From Candidatus Uabimicrobium amorphum (GTDB taxonomy: Bacteria; Planctomycetota; Uabimicrobiia; Uabimicrobiales; Uabimicrobiaceae), in contig NZ_AP019860.1 of NCBI RefSeq assembly GCF_009002475.1, forward strand, positions 1,178,001-1,242,000: 64,000 nucleotides of DNA, given 5' to 3'. A model generated the notes under the pieces. That model saw only the letters and a list, made by a program, of their open reading frames with translations, searched no databases and had not been told where the DNA came from. Of this stretch, positions 26,083 to 35,523 are shown piece after piece; the first letter of the stretch is position 1, and each line of letters opens with the position of its first letter. Both the position numbers and the translations under genes were made by a program.

Positions 26083-28674
26083 ATGAGTAAAGAATACAAA
26101 AAAATTGAAGAATTAAAGCCCGCGAAATTAACTGCTCGCGACAAACAATTTTCGTCCTTGAAAGATTATCTAGAAAAGGCCAATAACGGTGAACCCAACT
26201 TTGTTCTCTTGCATGGTGAGCAAGGTCTAGGTAAAACACGCTTAAAAGACGAACTAAACCAATATCGCCAAGCGAAGTTTCCCGAATCATATTATTTCGA
26301 AATCACTTGTGAAAAAGACGATTTGTTACAACCTTTTCTGCGCATAGCACAAACCATTTTCCGCATCCATAAGACATGCCCACAGTTGAAAAAAGAAAAC
26401 CATGTTGGAACACCCGGAGGAACTTTAGATTATAGATTTATCGATTTTGCGATGTCCAACTATACAGAAGAATCCGTGGAAAATGTTTTTTTTGACGTCG
26501 AATCAGATTTGAGTGTTATTTACAAAAGTATATGCGGATACATTCGCTCACACGCCCAGCAAAGTACACTGTGTTTTGTTATCGAAGATATCCACTTTAT
26601 CGACCGTAACAGCGCTGATTTCCTAATTCATTTTCTAAACGATATCGATGCGGGAGATCGTCTACTTTTTCTATTTTGTTATCATGGCGACGAAAGCTCC
26701 GGAGAAAACGGTTTACAAAGAGCTTTACCGACCATGTTTCGTACGGGTCGACTCAAAGAGGTAAAACTTTCTCCTTTTCTTGTTCGCGATATTCCTGGTT
26801 TTATTCAATCGATCGTTGGCGAAAATGTTGAAGTAAGCACCGATTTGGCAACAATGCTATATAAGAACAGTAATGGAAACCCCTACCGCATACAAGCCTT
26901 TGTTCAAGACTTCGCGAAGAAGAAATTCTTATTTTGCGAGGGAGGAAAGTGGTCTATTGAAATTTCACCACTATTTTTTCACCAAATTCCCAAAGAAGTA
27001 GAAGAAATGCTCATTAGCAATTTAGCAAAGCAGGGTAAGTATCAACAAGAAATATTGCGGGCGATTGCTATGAGTAAGCGTAGTCTTGATAGTGAAATAT
27101 TGAGCGAAGTAACAGGGTTAGCATCCGCGCAACTTCCCTACGTTCTAGAGGAATTGACCAATCAAAAATATATTTTTGGCGAAGATAGTCTTTATAGTAT
27201 TTCCAGCGAGAATATATCAGAAGAAATTATTAAGCGCATCGAAGAAAAGCAGCTAATCAAAGCCTATTTAAAAATGGCGAAAATTATTGAGAAGAAACGC
27301 GCCAAAGATTTTCCATTTATTGCCGATTTGTATTTTGAAGCGCAAGAAAAAAAGAAACTTTTACTCTATGCCGTGCAGGCAGGTGAAATGCTTTATGAAC
27401 AGGGAAAATTTTCCCAGGCTTTGGACTATTACACCAAAGTACTTCCCTACGCGCAGGTGTCAAAAAAGAGTATTTTTTGTAAAGTACTCATCGCGACCGG
27501 GCTTACGAATTATCAGCTTGGTAACTATAAGAAAGCATTGGAAAACTTTTCCGAAGCGAAAGGTAACGCAACAGCAAAAGACGAACAAGAAAGCATTGCG
27601 CGAGGAAAAGGATTGTGTTTGTATGGACAGCACAAACACCGTGAGGCCCGAGATGCGCTACGTAATTTGCAAAAAAAATTATCAAAGCCCAATGAAGAGA
27701 TCTTTTTGGCGTTGGCTTCGCTCGAGTTAGAGAAAAACAATTTTGGTAAAGCAAATGGTTACTTGAATAAATATGAGGAAATCTCTACAAATAGAGAGAT
27801 ATTAAAACCCATGGCGATGGCTTGTCGTGGTGCCTTAGATTTTTATTTTGGAAAATGGGAAGAAGCGCAAAGTAACTTAGAAATGGCCATGCACTCCTTT
27901 AAAGAATTCAAACAAACCAAAGAGTTTGTGCAGGCCTCTTTGTACTGCGCTGAAATGGCTTTGTACACAAAAAATATCACGAAAGCCAATGAGCTATTAC
28001 AAACCTCTACGGTGAAAGAATTGAAAGATAACCATCTTCGATTTTGTCATGATTATCTCGCTGCTTTCATTGCGATGGAAGCGGAGAACAAAGAAAAAGC
28101 AGTGAAACTATTCAACTCGATACGAACCAAAGGCAATGAGATGGGAGATGAGAGGGCATTTGGTTATGGTACGTATGGGCTGGGCATTTACAAATTAGTT
28201 TTCGAGCGTAAGGCCGACGAGGCTTACCAGTTGGCGGCCAAAGCTCTAGAATACGCCAATAATATTCGCGATAGTTATTTGTCTGCGGAATGTTACCATC
28301 TAATCGCTCGGGCAAATTTGCAACAAAAGAACTTTAATGGTGTCCAAAAATATGTAGAATACAGCCGTAAAGCTTGGAAAAGCTTAGGTGCCAGTTGGAA
28401 AAATGACCGCGTCAAGTTGTGTTTCGCACGTTTATTTGCTTACACACGCAATACCGAAAAGGCAATAGCTCTTATGCAAAAGTTAGAAGAGAAAGCACAG
28501 CAAATGCAAGATAACTATTTTTTAGCGGATGTATATTTTGAATACGGTATGGTGCAACGATTGGGCGGAAAAAAAGACATAAGTCTGCAATCTTTTAAAA
28601 AGTCAGTGGAACTCAATCAAAAATTGCAACGCTCTTTTCATTTCAAAAGAGCGCTGCACTTAATGAAAAACTAG
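26083..28674 (+). CDS. AAA/STAND-type ATPase with long TPR array
   Basis: The 863-residue protein begins with a P-loop ATPase domain: Walker A GEQGLGKT at about 45-52 and Walker B LCFVIEDIHFID near 165-175, of the AAA_16/STAND type. After a winged-helix-like stretch (about 300-400), the rest (about 430-860) is a run of TPR helices, for example FSQALDYYTKVLPYAQ and YKKALENFSEAKGNA. Architecture matches signalling ATPases used as regulators or scaffolds. It starts 7 bp after the flippase gene, so it may control or power the same process. No DNA-binding domain is seen. Confidence 0.75.
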   Translation: MSKEYKKIEELKPAKLTARDKQFSSLKDYLEKANNGEPNFVLLHGEQGLGKTRLKDELNQYRQAKFPESYYFEITCEKDDLLQPFLRIAQTIFRIHKTCPQLKKENHVGTPGGTLDYRFIDFAMSNYTEESVENVFFDVESDLSVIYKSICGYIRSHAQQSTLCFVIEDIHFIDRNSADFLIHFLNDIDAGDRLLFLFCYHGDESSGENGLQRALPTMFRTGRLKEVKLSPFLVRDIPGFIQSIVGENVEVSTDLATMLYKNSNGNPYRIQAFVQDFAKKKFLFCEGGKWSIEISPLFFHQIPKEVEEMLISNLAKQGKYQQEILRAIAMSKRSLDSEILSEVTGLASAQLPYVLEELTNQKYIFGEDSLYSISSENISEEIIKRIEEKQLIKAYLKMAKIIEKKRAKDFPFIADLYFEAQEKKKLLLYAVQAGEMLYEQGKFSQALDYYTKVLPYAQVSKKSIFCKVLIATGLTNYQLGNYKKALENFSEAKGNATAKDEQESIARGKGLCLYGQHKHREARDALRNLQKKLSKPNEEIFLALASLELEKNNFGKANGYLNKYEEISTNREILKPMAMACRGALDFYFGKWEEAQSNLEMAMHSFKEFKQTKEFVQASLYCAEMALYTKNITKANELLQTSTVKELKDNHLRFCHDYLAAFIAMEAENKEKAVKLFNSIRTKGNEMGDERAFGYGTYGLGIYKLVFERKADEAYQLAAKALEYANNIRDSYLSAECYHLIARANLQQKNFNGVQKYVEYSRKAWKSLGASWKNDRVKLCFARLFAYTRNTEKAIALMQKLEEKAQQMQDNYFLADVYFEYGMVQRLGGKKDISLQSFKKSVELNQKLQRSFHFKRALHLMKN

Positions 28675-28723
28675 TGATTACCATCAAAAGAGTCGTAAAA
28701 CTTTTGAAGAAAGGAATTAGGTT

Positions 28724-28990
28724 ATGGGAAAAATCTTAATCCCTACAATTATGTATATTGTTGCGATATTGCCAAAAATAATACCTTCTGTTATCGTAAC
28801 TGCTGAAGTTGTGTCTGCATTGCTGACGGGAAGACAACCTCGTTTAAACGAAGACATGTGTCAAGTAACGATTATTACCTTGGTGATCACTTGTGTATTT
28901 CTTACATACCTTGCTATTGTGTTTAGGATGGAGAGAAATGAAGCGCGACAAAAAGTCGCGGCTCTAAAATCTTTTGACAAAGAAGAATAG
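28724..28990 (+). CDS. Small two-span membrane protein
   Basis: The 88-residue protein has two probable membrane spans (about 5-33 and 47-67) and a charged C-terminal tail (MERNEARQKVAALKSFDKEE). AGGAATTAGGTT gives a good ribosome site before the ATG. No family is recognised. It is followed by duplicated palindromic repeats and then by another small membrane protein. Confidence 0.6.
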   Translation: MGKILIPTIMYIVAILPKIIPSVIVTAEVVSALLTGRQPRLNEDMCQVTIITLVITCVFLTYLAIVFRMERNEARQKVAALKSFDKEE

Positions 28991-29001
28991 AACGCCAACC
29001 A

Positions 29002-29242
29002 TTTGCGCTGATGGTTATCGCACAAAAGATATCTATCTGTAAAACAGTGCGTTGTAGGGGCGGACCTAGTGTCCGCCCGTTCCCTCAAATACAGATGGAT
29101 ACACGTTTCCAACGAATCCAAAATCAGTTGTTTGCACGAATGGATATCGCACGAAAGATATCTACCTTTTGCACAGTGCGTTGTAGGGGCGGACCTAGTG
29201 TCCGCCCGTCCCCTCCAATACAGATCGACACCAGTTTCCAAA
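29002..29242. repeat. 129-bp tandem duplication carrying repeat copies B and C
   Basis: Two units offset by exactly 129 bp (29002-29130 and 29131-29242) each read roughly GATGG-TATCGCAC, AAAGATATCT, then CAGTGCGTTGTAGGGGC with the GGGCGGAC / GTCCGCCC palindrome (29058-29078 and the equivalent in unit two), and end in a GTTTCCAA box. Divergence is about 10-15 percent outside the palindrome. The orientation is opposite to copies A and D. Confidence 0.85.
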
Positions 29243-29260
29243 TAGCAAAAAGGAATAACG

Positions 29261-29827
29261 ATGAAAAACAAAAGAGGTCCGCTGCAAAATATAAAAGAGG
29301 GATATGAATTTATAAGTCTTGTTATTATCGGTCTAAAAGCTCTGTTCGCTGCCACGGTGGGAGCCATATACATAGGTCGGTTTTGGTGTGATTATTTCAA
29401 TGCCGAATATTTACTTGTCATAACATTGTACGCTATCTCTTTTTCCATAACTTTTATCTCTATTTTAGGTATTTTTGTAGCACCTAAACATAGTAAAAAA
29501 GAGCTGATTTCCTACAATATATTAGCCGCTATGTTTGGCATTTTCTGTGCAGTGATCGGAGGAGAATTAGCATACAAGGGCGGGGATATTGCAAAAGGCG
29601 CATTATTGCAAACACAAATGTATTACAGTGCGTTAGCTATTCTTATGGCAGTAGTACTAACATCGTTTATTCGTACTTCTAAGTTGAATCGCGACATTAG
29701 ATTTGTTCTTACCTTTGGGATAGGATTAGCTATGGGTATGCCATTTTTTTATATATACAACAACCCGGCACCCGCATTATTGGCAATTGTGTTAGCATTT
29801 TTTGTCGGTCTTATTTTTAATGAATAA
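29261..29827 (+). CDS. Membrane protein, about five spans
   Basis: The 188-residue protein has a short basic head (MKNKRGPLQ) and about five hydrophobic spans, the first near residue 15 and the last at the C-terminus (LLAIVLAFFVGLIFNE). I recognise no family and no catalytic motif. AAGGAATAACG precedes the ATG. The duplicated repeat ends about 20 bp upstream, so its regulatory region has been invaded by repeat DNA. Confidence 0.6.
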   Translation: MKNKRGPLQNIKEGYEFISLVIIGLKALFAATVGAIYIGRFWCDYFNAEYLLVITLYAISFSITFISILGIFVAPKHSKKELISYNILAAMFGIFCAVIGGELAYKGGDIAKGALLQTQMYYSALAILMAVVLTSFIRTSKLNRDIRFVLTFGIGLAMGMPFFYIYNNPAPALLAIVLAFFVGLIFNE

Positions 29828-29912
29828 GATATCTTTGCTTGCAGAGTTAGAATATCAATGATTTTAATCGTTTGACCAAACAAAGTCTTGATCTATACAT
29901 GCTTACAAAACT

Positions 29913-30527
29913 CTATCCTTTGGCAATAATTACCGTAATATCATCCCATAAATTTCCTGATGGAAGGCGTACCAAGTCAACTAAGGGAAATCCCGCATCT
30001 ATACCATGTTTCATAACTGTTTCCGTAACTTTGTCCAGCGTGATATAATTTGTCAGTCCATCACTTGCTAACAACAAAAATCCTTCCATGCGAATTGACC
30101 CAAAACCAGTGGGATTTACTCTTCCACAACCAACTAAAGGCTTACGAACTTGTGCCGTTGTTATATCGACAATTTGGTCTTTTTCTTTAATCAACCACGC
30201 GCTGGAATCTCCAACACTCGCACCGTATATGACATTGTCGCAAACTGCTACAATGACAACTGTGGTTTCACCTCCATGGTTTTGGGAAATCAAATACGAA
30301 TCGATATCTGTGATGACCGTTTCCCAATATCGTGGATTTTTTACATTGAGCTTTGTGATTTCCATATCGGAGATGTAATCAATGGTATTCTGGGCTGCGC
30401 GGTTTCCACATCCAGTGCCACCTGCACCGTCGGCTACGATGAAAATGGTAAAACCTTGTCGGAGAATTACCTGGGCACGGTCTTCATTGTACGTGTTTGT
30501 CGTTTGCGACAAAATTTTGTATTGCAT
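29913..30527 (-). CDS. PP2C-type (PPM) Ser/Thr protein phosphatase
   Basis: The 204-residue protein has the PPM metal motifs: IVADGAGGTGCG near residue 30 (Asp-Gly ligand), ASVGDSSAW near 115, LLASDGL near 155 and WDDITVII near 195. It is shorter than the usual 240-residue bacterial form but all metal-site blocks are seen. It should remove phosphate from Ser/Thr residues of kinase targets, probably in the cytosol as no span is present. It is divergent from the kinase at 30714, a typical partner arrangement. AGGGA precedes ATG 30527. Confidence 0.85.
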   Translation of the reverse strand: MQYKILSQTTNTYNEDRAQVILRQGFTIFIVADGAGGTGCGNRAAQNTIDYISDMEITKLNVKNPRYWETVITDIDSYLISQNHGGETTVVIVAVCDNVIYGASVGDSSAWLIKEKDQIVDITTAQVRKPLVGCGRVNPTGFGSIRMEGFLLLASDGLTNYITLDKVTETVMKHGIDAGFPLVDLVRLPSGNLWDDITVIIAKG

Positions 30528-30587
30528 GTTTGATCCCTAAATTGATGAGATGGTTTGCGAGTGAGCATATTTTGGTACAACTTTTTT

Positions 30588-30593
30588 ATTATA
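30588..30593 (-). promoter_or_regulatory. Extended -10 element for the PP2C gene
   Basis: On the minus strand TGGTATAAT forms an extended -10 (TGn plus a perfect TATAAT). It lies about 60 bp before the PP2C ATG, consistent with a short leader. No good -35 is seen. Confidence 0.4.
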
Positions 30594-30660
30594 CCATAAA
30601 TGAAAAACATCTTCGCCCACTACGAAAGTAGAAAACAAGTGTGAAACTTGAGTTTAATTG

Positions 30661-30666
30661 TATAAT
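30661..30666 (+). promoter_or_regulatory. TATAAT -10 element for the kinase gene
   Basis: A perfect TATAAT lies 48 bp before the kinase ATG at 30714. No clear -35 is seen at the expected distance, so this is tentative. Confidence 0.35.
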
Positions 30667-30713
30667 AGATACAAAAAAATTAGGCCAGAGGTTTGTATTA
30701 TGCGAGGGATAAT

Positions 30714-33700
30714 ATGAAACTAAACATCTTGAATAAACGATACGAATTGTTAAAAGTCATTGGCCAGGGAGGTATGGGTAAGGTTCATCTGGCAAAAGAT
30801 AAGCAAAAAAACAATCGCAAAGTTGCTGTTAAAGAAATCATTCTTTCGCGAGCCAATGACCAAAGTAAGGAAAGGTTTCGGCGCGAGTATTATTTTTTAA
30901 GTACCATTGAGCACCCAAATGTAGTCAAAGCTTATGATTTTTTCGAAGAAAAAGATGTTTGCTACATGGTGATGGAATGGGTTTCTGGCATTTCTTTACA
31001 AGATTTTATTAAAACAAAGTCAGGTGTGATATCGTCAATAGAACAAATAGCTATTGCGATTCAAATAGCGAGAGCAATAGAAGTGATCAATACCGCGGGC
31101 ATTATTCATCGTGATATAAAGCCAGGTAATATCATTGTCGATGAAAAAAATCGCTTGATCAAAATTTTAGATTTAGGTATCGCAAAATCTTTCGAACATA
31201 ATCTACAAACCCTTACAGCTCCCAAATCGTTTATGGGAACACCGGCATATATAAGCCCAGAGCAAATAGATGGAACAACCACTCGCAATAGCGATGTGTT
31301 TCCTCTTGGAATAGTCCTTTATCAATTATTCTTATGGCTCCCCCAATCTCCTTTTCACTCTGGAACCATGATCGCTACATTTGGGGCTATTTGTGAACGA
31401 AAAATACCATCTATTATGGAAAAGATGCCTGACGTTCCTCATAAAAATATCTATCAAAATCTTTCGCAAATAGTAGAGGAATGCTTGGAAAAAAAGCACT
31501 CTCTGCGGACAAAGAGTTGTGCGGAAGTTACTCTCAAATTGCAAGAAGCTTACGAAAAGCTCCTTTCTAATACACAAGATACTCAAATAACAGGTTGGCA
31601 ACCAACATCTCTGAAACGTCAACAGATAGAAATTCTAAAAGAGTTAGAGAGCAAGTACCGAAATTTGCGCTCACGTAGAATAAAACAAAAACAACAACAG
31701 AAACCTCCCTACAAAAAAATATTGTCTATCACCGGTATTCTATTGGTGACCGTAATTCTTTTTTCTTTTTTCTCTGGTTCGATATCTCAGGGGACGGATT
31801 CAATAAATCGAGAGGATGTCGCCCAAGAGGATTTATCCAGTAAACAACCGAACGAAGACATGAATCGTATCACGGAAACTAAACCTACCGAGACATTAGA
31901 GAATAACTCTTTTTACAAAGAGCAGGATGGATCTGTGAAAGAAGAATCTAAAGACTCTCCGACAAAAGAATCACCAACAAAGAATAGCGAAGAAACCCTC
32001 ACTGAGGAAACAGGAGAGAACGACAAGCTCCAGGGAAAACCTCTAGATGTGATGGAAACATCGATTAGCAAAGATAATAAAATAAATAAAACAGGAGAAA
32101 AGGTTTTCCGTGAAGAGGACAAAACACCAAAGAAAGTTGAAATTTCTCCTCGGAAAAAATACAAAGCTGTTCTGAAGGGTTTTAAGTATGGTAAAGAAAG
32201 GGAGTATTCATGTGCGGGAATTCGCCATCGAGTAATGCGATTTCTCCATAAAAAAACCGATATACGTTTTGTTCTTGTACCAGGAGGAATATTTTTTAGA
32301 AAAGGGCAGAGGATTACTCTTGATCCATTTTTGATGTCAAAATATGAAGTTCGCCAAAGAGAATGGGCGAAAGTGATGAAGTCAAGGCCTTCTTTTTTTA
32401 AAGGAAGTAGAAGACCTGTTGATAGTGTATCATGGTACGAAGCAAAAGAATTTTGTAAGAAAACAAAATTTGAATTACCTACAGAAGCGCAGTGGGAATA
32501 TGCGTGTCGTGCTGGCCAAGAAAGTGATTATTATTGGGGAAGTGAAAAAAGCGATGCTTATATGTGGTATGCGAAAAACTCAGGAAAAAAGAGTCAAAAT
32601 ACTGGACAAAAACTTCCCAATGCTTTTGGGTTATTCGACATGTCAGGTAATGTTTTTGAATGGTGTGAAGACAGTTATGCAAAGTATCCCAAAAAAGATG
32701 CGCTAAATCCGGTGAATATTTCGAAAAGCTTGGTAAAAGTGATTCGTGGAGGAGCATGGCCATTTACACTTGAGCTGGGGAAATGTGGCGAACGCAAAAA
32801 ATGTCTGGCAAAAGACAAAGAAAAATTTCGCGGGTTTCGCGTTGTGAAAAATTTATCACAAATGCCTTTTTATCGCGAGTTAAATACAAAATTAGAGCGC
32901 ATGCGTGAAGATTTTGCCCAAATACCAATGGAAAGTGACGACACCATTGATCTTATCAAAAAGTTTGAACGATGGAATATTTTTATGCGAAATTTCGCGG
33001 AGGATAATCCTTATACAACAGAAGATGATTATTTTCGCAAAGAAATAGCCACTTATCTTGAGAAAAACAAAGAAAAATTAAAGAAACGTAAGAAGTTGAC
33101 TCATCTCAGTAGCGCAGAGGCAAATGCTGAAGTACGCCGCAAAATTAGTTCGCGCACCAATGATGAAGATTTAGTATTTATCACTTCTTACCCTACCCTT
33201 AGTGAATTAGATTTAGTTAGTACAAGAGTAACAGATAAAGGATTACGTCATCTGCTGAAATTACCTAATCTTTCCAGTGTTAAACTGAATGATCGAATCA
33301 TCACCGACAAGGGATGTCTGTTTCTAAAAAAATGTAAAAACCTCCATACTCTTGCTCTTGACGCAACAAAAATAACAGATGAAGGATTACGGCATCTCTC
33401 AAATTTAAAGAAACTCAAGTATTTTAGTATACCGGGAACAAAGGTAAGTGGTAAAGGATTTGTCTATTTAAAACAACTAACGGAACTCGTTAATTTAGAC
33501 CTACGGTATATAAACTTTAAACCAGAAGACTTGAAAAATTTAACCGTTCTCACTTCGCTAAGAATTTTAAACCTTGCAGGCTCCAGCATCAATGATGACG
33601 GATTGCGTTACCTCAAAGATATGGAAAATATTGAGTCTTTACACTTGTATGAAACCAAAATTGGCGATAAAGGGGCGATGTACTTGAAAAGCCTTACTGG

Positions 33701-33869
33701 ACTTAGGGATTTGCCTATCTATGGCACTAATATTAGCGATGCAGGTCTGATACATTTGGAAAGTTTAAAGCAACTTGAATACATTCTCATTCATGGGACA
33801 AAAGCGACACAGGCTGGTATTGATAGGCTCAAAAAAGCATTGCCATCGACAAATATAGAACAAGAATAA
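30714..33869 (+). CDS. Ser/Thr kinase-FGE/sulfatase-modifying-like-LRR fusion protein
   Basis: The 1051-residue protein combines three modules. A complete kinase (about 8-270) has VIGQGGMGKVHLA, the AVKEI lysine, HRDIKPGN, LDLGIAK (DLG for DFG) and GTPAYISPEQ. After a membrane span (about 335-358) and a low-complexity Glu/Lys/Thr linker comes an FGE-sulfatase-type domain (about 510-715) with LVPGGIFF, KYEVRQREWAKVM, LPTEAQWEYACRAG and FDMSGNVFEWCED. The end (about 795-1050) is a run of leucine-rich repeats of the LSELDLVSTRVTDKGLRHL type. ATG 30714 has GAGGGA upstream. The last two modules probably face the periplasm or cell surface as a sensor or binding region; the FGE-like domain in such fusions is usually not enzymatic. 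Confidence 0.9.
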   Translation: MKLNILNKRYELLKVIGQGGMGKVHLAKDKQKNNRKVAVKEIILSRANDQSKERFRREYYFLSTIEHPNVVKAYDFFEEKDVCYMVMEWVSGISLQDFIKTKSGVISSIEQIAIAIQIARAIEVINTAGIIHRDIKPGNIIVDEKNRLIKILDLGIAKSFEHNLQTLTAPKSFMGTPAYISPEQIDGTTTRNSDVFPLGIVLYQLFLWLPQSPFHSGTMIATFGAICERKIPSIMEKMPDVPHKNIYQNLSQIVEECLEKKHSLRTKSCAEVTLKLQEAYEKLLSNTQDTQITGWQPTSLKRQQIEILKELESKYRNLRSRRIKQKQQQKPPYKKILSITGILLVTVILFSFFSGSISQGTDSINREDVAQEDLSSKQPNEDMNRITETKPTETLENNSFYKEQDGSVKEESKDSPTKESPTKNSEETLTEETGENDKLQGKPLDVMETSISKDNKINKTGEKVFREEDKTPKKVEISPRKKYKAVLKGFKYGKEREYSCAGIRHRVMRFLHKKTDIRFVLVPGGIFFRKGQRITLDPFLMSKYEVRQREWAKVMKSRPSFFKGSRRPVDSVSWYEAKEFCKKTKFELPTEAQWEYACRAGQESDYYWGSEKSDAYMWYAKNSGKKSQNTGQKLPNAFGLFDMSGNVFEWCEDSYAKYPKKDALNPVNISKSLVKVIRGGAWPFTLELGKCGERKKCLAKDKEKFRGFRVVKNLSQMPFYRELNTKLERMREDFAQIPMESDDTIDLIKKFERWNIFMRNFAEDNPYTTEDDYFRKEIATYLEKNKEKLKKRKKLTHLSSAEANAEVRRKISSRTNDEDLVFITSYPTLSELDLVSTRVTDKGLRHLLKLPNLSSVKLNDRIITDKGCLFLKKCKNLHTLALDATKITDEGLRHLSNLKKLKYFSIPGTKVSGKGFVYLKQLTELVNLDLRYINFKPEDLKNLTVLTSLRILNLAGSSINDDGLRYLKDMENIESLHLYETKIGDKGAMYLKSLTGLRDLPIYGTNISDAGLIHLESLKQLEYILIHGTKATQAGIDRLKKALPSTNIEQE

Positions 33870-33883
33870 TGTGGTGGACTTGA

Positions 33884-33960
33884 AAACGGGTATCCACTGG
33901 CATTTGAGGGAACGGGCGGACACTAGGTCCGCCCCTACAACGCACGGTGTAAAAGATAGA
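33884..33960. repeat. Dispersed GGGCGGAC palindromic repeat, copy D
   Basis: The palindrome GGGCGGAC-ACTAG-GTCCGCCC (33914-33934) has flanks on both sides (GGGTATCCAC on the left, CTACAACGCAC and AAAAGATAGAT on the right) that match the reverse complement of the unit at 29011-29106. The full mobile unit is therefore nearer 80-100 bp than 41 bp. Confidence 0.85.
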
Positions 33961-34017
33961 TGCATGCACGTTATGCGTTATAGAATTGAGTTTTATAAAA
34001 ACAACACTTCCGTGTTG

Positions 34018-35523
34018 TTACAATTGTAAAGTTCGATCTATCGCAAGTTGTTTTAAAAACGAACGATTGTGGCTAGCAATGACGAAGCCACCCGGCCATT
34101 CTTGTAAGGCACGAACCAACGCTTTTTGTCCTAGAAAGTCTAGCTGGGTGTTGGGTTCATCCAGAATTAGCAATTCAATGTTTGGTTGCTGAAACAAACA
34201 AATCAAAGCGGCGCGTATTCGCTCCCCTGGACTCAATGAGTTCAGTGGTCTTTTTGCAAGTGCCAGAGGAAACTTGTGAGCAATAAGTATTTGTGTCGCA
34301 ATTTCTAAAGAATCTACATATCTTGATATTTTACGCCACAGACTTTCCTCGGTTTTCCAGTTGTTTGCGTTTTGTGCAATATAACCTATTCGCTCCTTTT
34401 GTGTTGCTACCTTTCCTTGTTGTGGAATGATTTCTTGCATCATGACACGCAACAGAGTTGTCTTACCACTTCCATTGGCACCTACCACGGCCGTCCGTTC
34501 CCAAAGTTGAGACAGAGAAATTGGTGATAGAATACGCCTTTCACCGAAGAATACACCTACATTCTCTAAAACAACTACGGGACATTTCTGCTGTGATTTC
34601 ACGATTTCGCGTTGCGGCGCAACTAACGGCAATTCAACGTGAAGAGCGCGGCGCGTATCTTTGGTCCACGAGCGCAACGCTTCTATACGCTGTTCACGAA
34701 TTTTTTTCGCTTTGCCGTGTTGGCATTGTGCGTCATCGCGTTTTTGGTTTAGCGTTTGTCTTGGTGTCGCGCGATCTAGTTCGCTTATGCGTCCGTAGCG
34801 TTTTTTACGCGCTTTACGTCTTGCGATATGATGGGTGTGTTGTTCTTTTTTGATCATATTGCGCAAATTACGTAAATAATGCTCTTGGGTCGCAACATAT
34901 TCTTTTTCCAGCATCTCTTGCAGCTGAGCAAAGCTACCACAAAAATAGCGACAGCCACTTTCGGCGACAATGAAGAAATCGTTAAAGTCACACAACAATT
35001 CTTGGTCATGAGATACGACAATTACAGCACCTTGCCATTTTGAAAGCCATGAACTTAGCCACGCAATGCCGCATGTATCTAAGTCTTGTGTGGGTTCATC
35101 CAAAATAATTAGCTGTGGCTGTTGTAATTTCGCCATAATGAGTTTTATTTTGCGAAACTCGCCATGGCTAACACTAGTTTGCATAACAAGTTGTGCCAAA
35201 GGTCTCAATTGTAGTGCTTGCAGCTCTTTTTCTACAAGATGCCGTGGATATTTTTGTAATTGTTGTAATACGTCAGAAACATTTACACTGCTTAACTGAA
35301 ATTGCTGCTCCACAAAATACGGACTCGTATGCAAAATGACCTTGCCGCTTTCGCAACTTTTTTTGCCCGAAAATACATTGAGCAAAGTCGACTTACCCAC
35401 ACCATTGCGTCCGATGATCGCCACACGTTCTTTTTGTGACAGACACATGTTGAGTTCTTGTACGATTGTGCGTTTTTCATCGGTGACAACACAGGCGTTT
35501 CTCGTTTCAATCAGCGTTTTCAT
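34018..35523 (-). CDS. ABC-F family ATPase (two nucleotide-binding domains)
   Basis: The 501-residue protein has two ABC domains and no membrane spans. Walker A motifs are GRNGVGKST near residue 38 and GANGSGKTT near 350. Walker B/D-loop segments are IILDEPTQDLD and LILDEPNTQLD. An Arg/Lys-rich linker lies between them (HHIARRKARKKRYGRISELD). This is the ABC-F pattern, cytosolic proteins that act on ribosomes as translation factors or antibiotic-protection proteins. The signature motif of the second domain, LSPGER, is intact. Its ATG overlaps the last bases of hflX by 4 bp, so the two are translationally coupled. Confidence 0.85.
   Translation of the reverse strand: MKTLIETRNACVVTDEKRTIVQELNMCLSQKERVAIIGRNGVGKSTLLNVFSGKKSCESGKVILHTSPYFVEQQFQLSSVNVSDVLQQLQKYPRHLVEKELQALQLRPLAQLVMQTSVSHGEFRKIKLIMAKLQQPQLIILDEPTQDLDTCGIAWLSSWLSKWQGAVIVVSHDQELLCDFNDFFIVAESGCRYFCGSFAQLQEMLEKEYVATQEHYLRNLRNMIKKEQHTHHIARRKARKKRYGRISELDRATPRQTLNQKRDDAQCQHGKAKKIREQRIEALRSWTKDTRRALHVELPLVAPQREIVKSQQKCPVVVLENVGVFFGERRILSPISLSQLWERTAVVGANGSGKTTLLRVMMQEIIPQQGKVATQKERIGYIAQNANNWKTEESLWRKISRYVDSLEIATQILIAHKFPLALAKRPLNSLSPGERIRAALICLFQQPNIELLILDEPNTQLDFLGQKALVRALQEWPGGFVIASHNRSFLKQLAIDRTLQL

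Noticed and set aside
28861-29373. Minus-strand 170-residue frame with repeated ADTRSAPTTHC peptides
   Set aside because: It is a translation of the duplicated palindromic repeat and overlaps two better genes.
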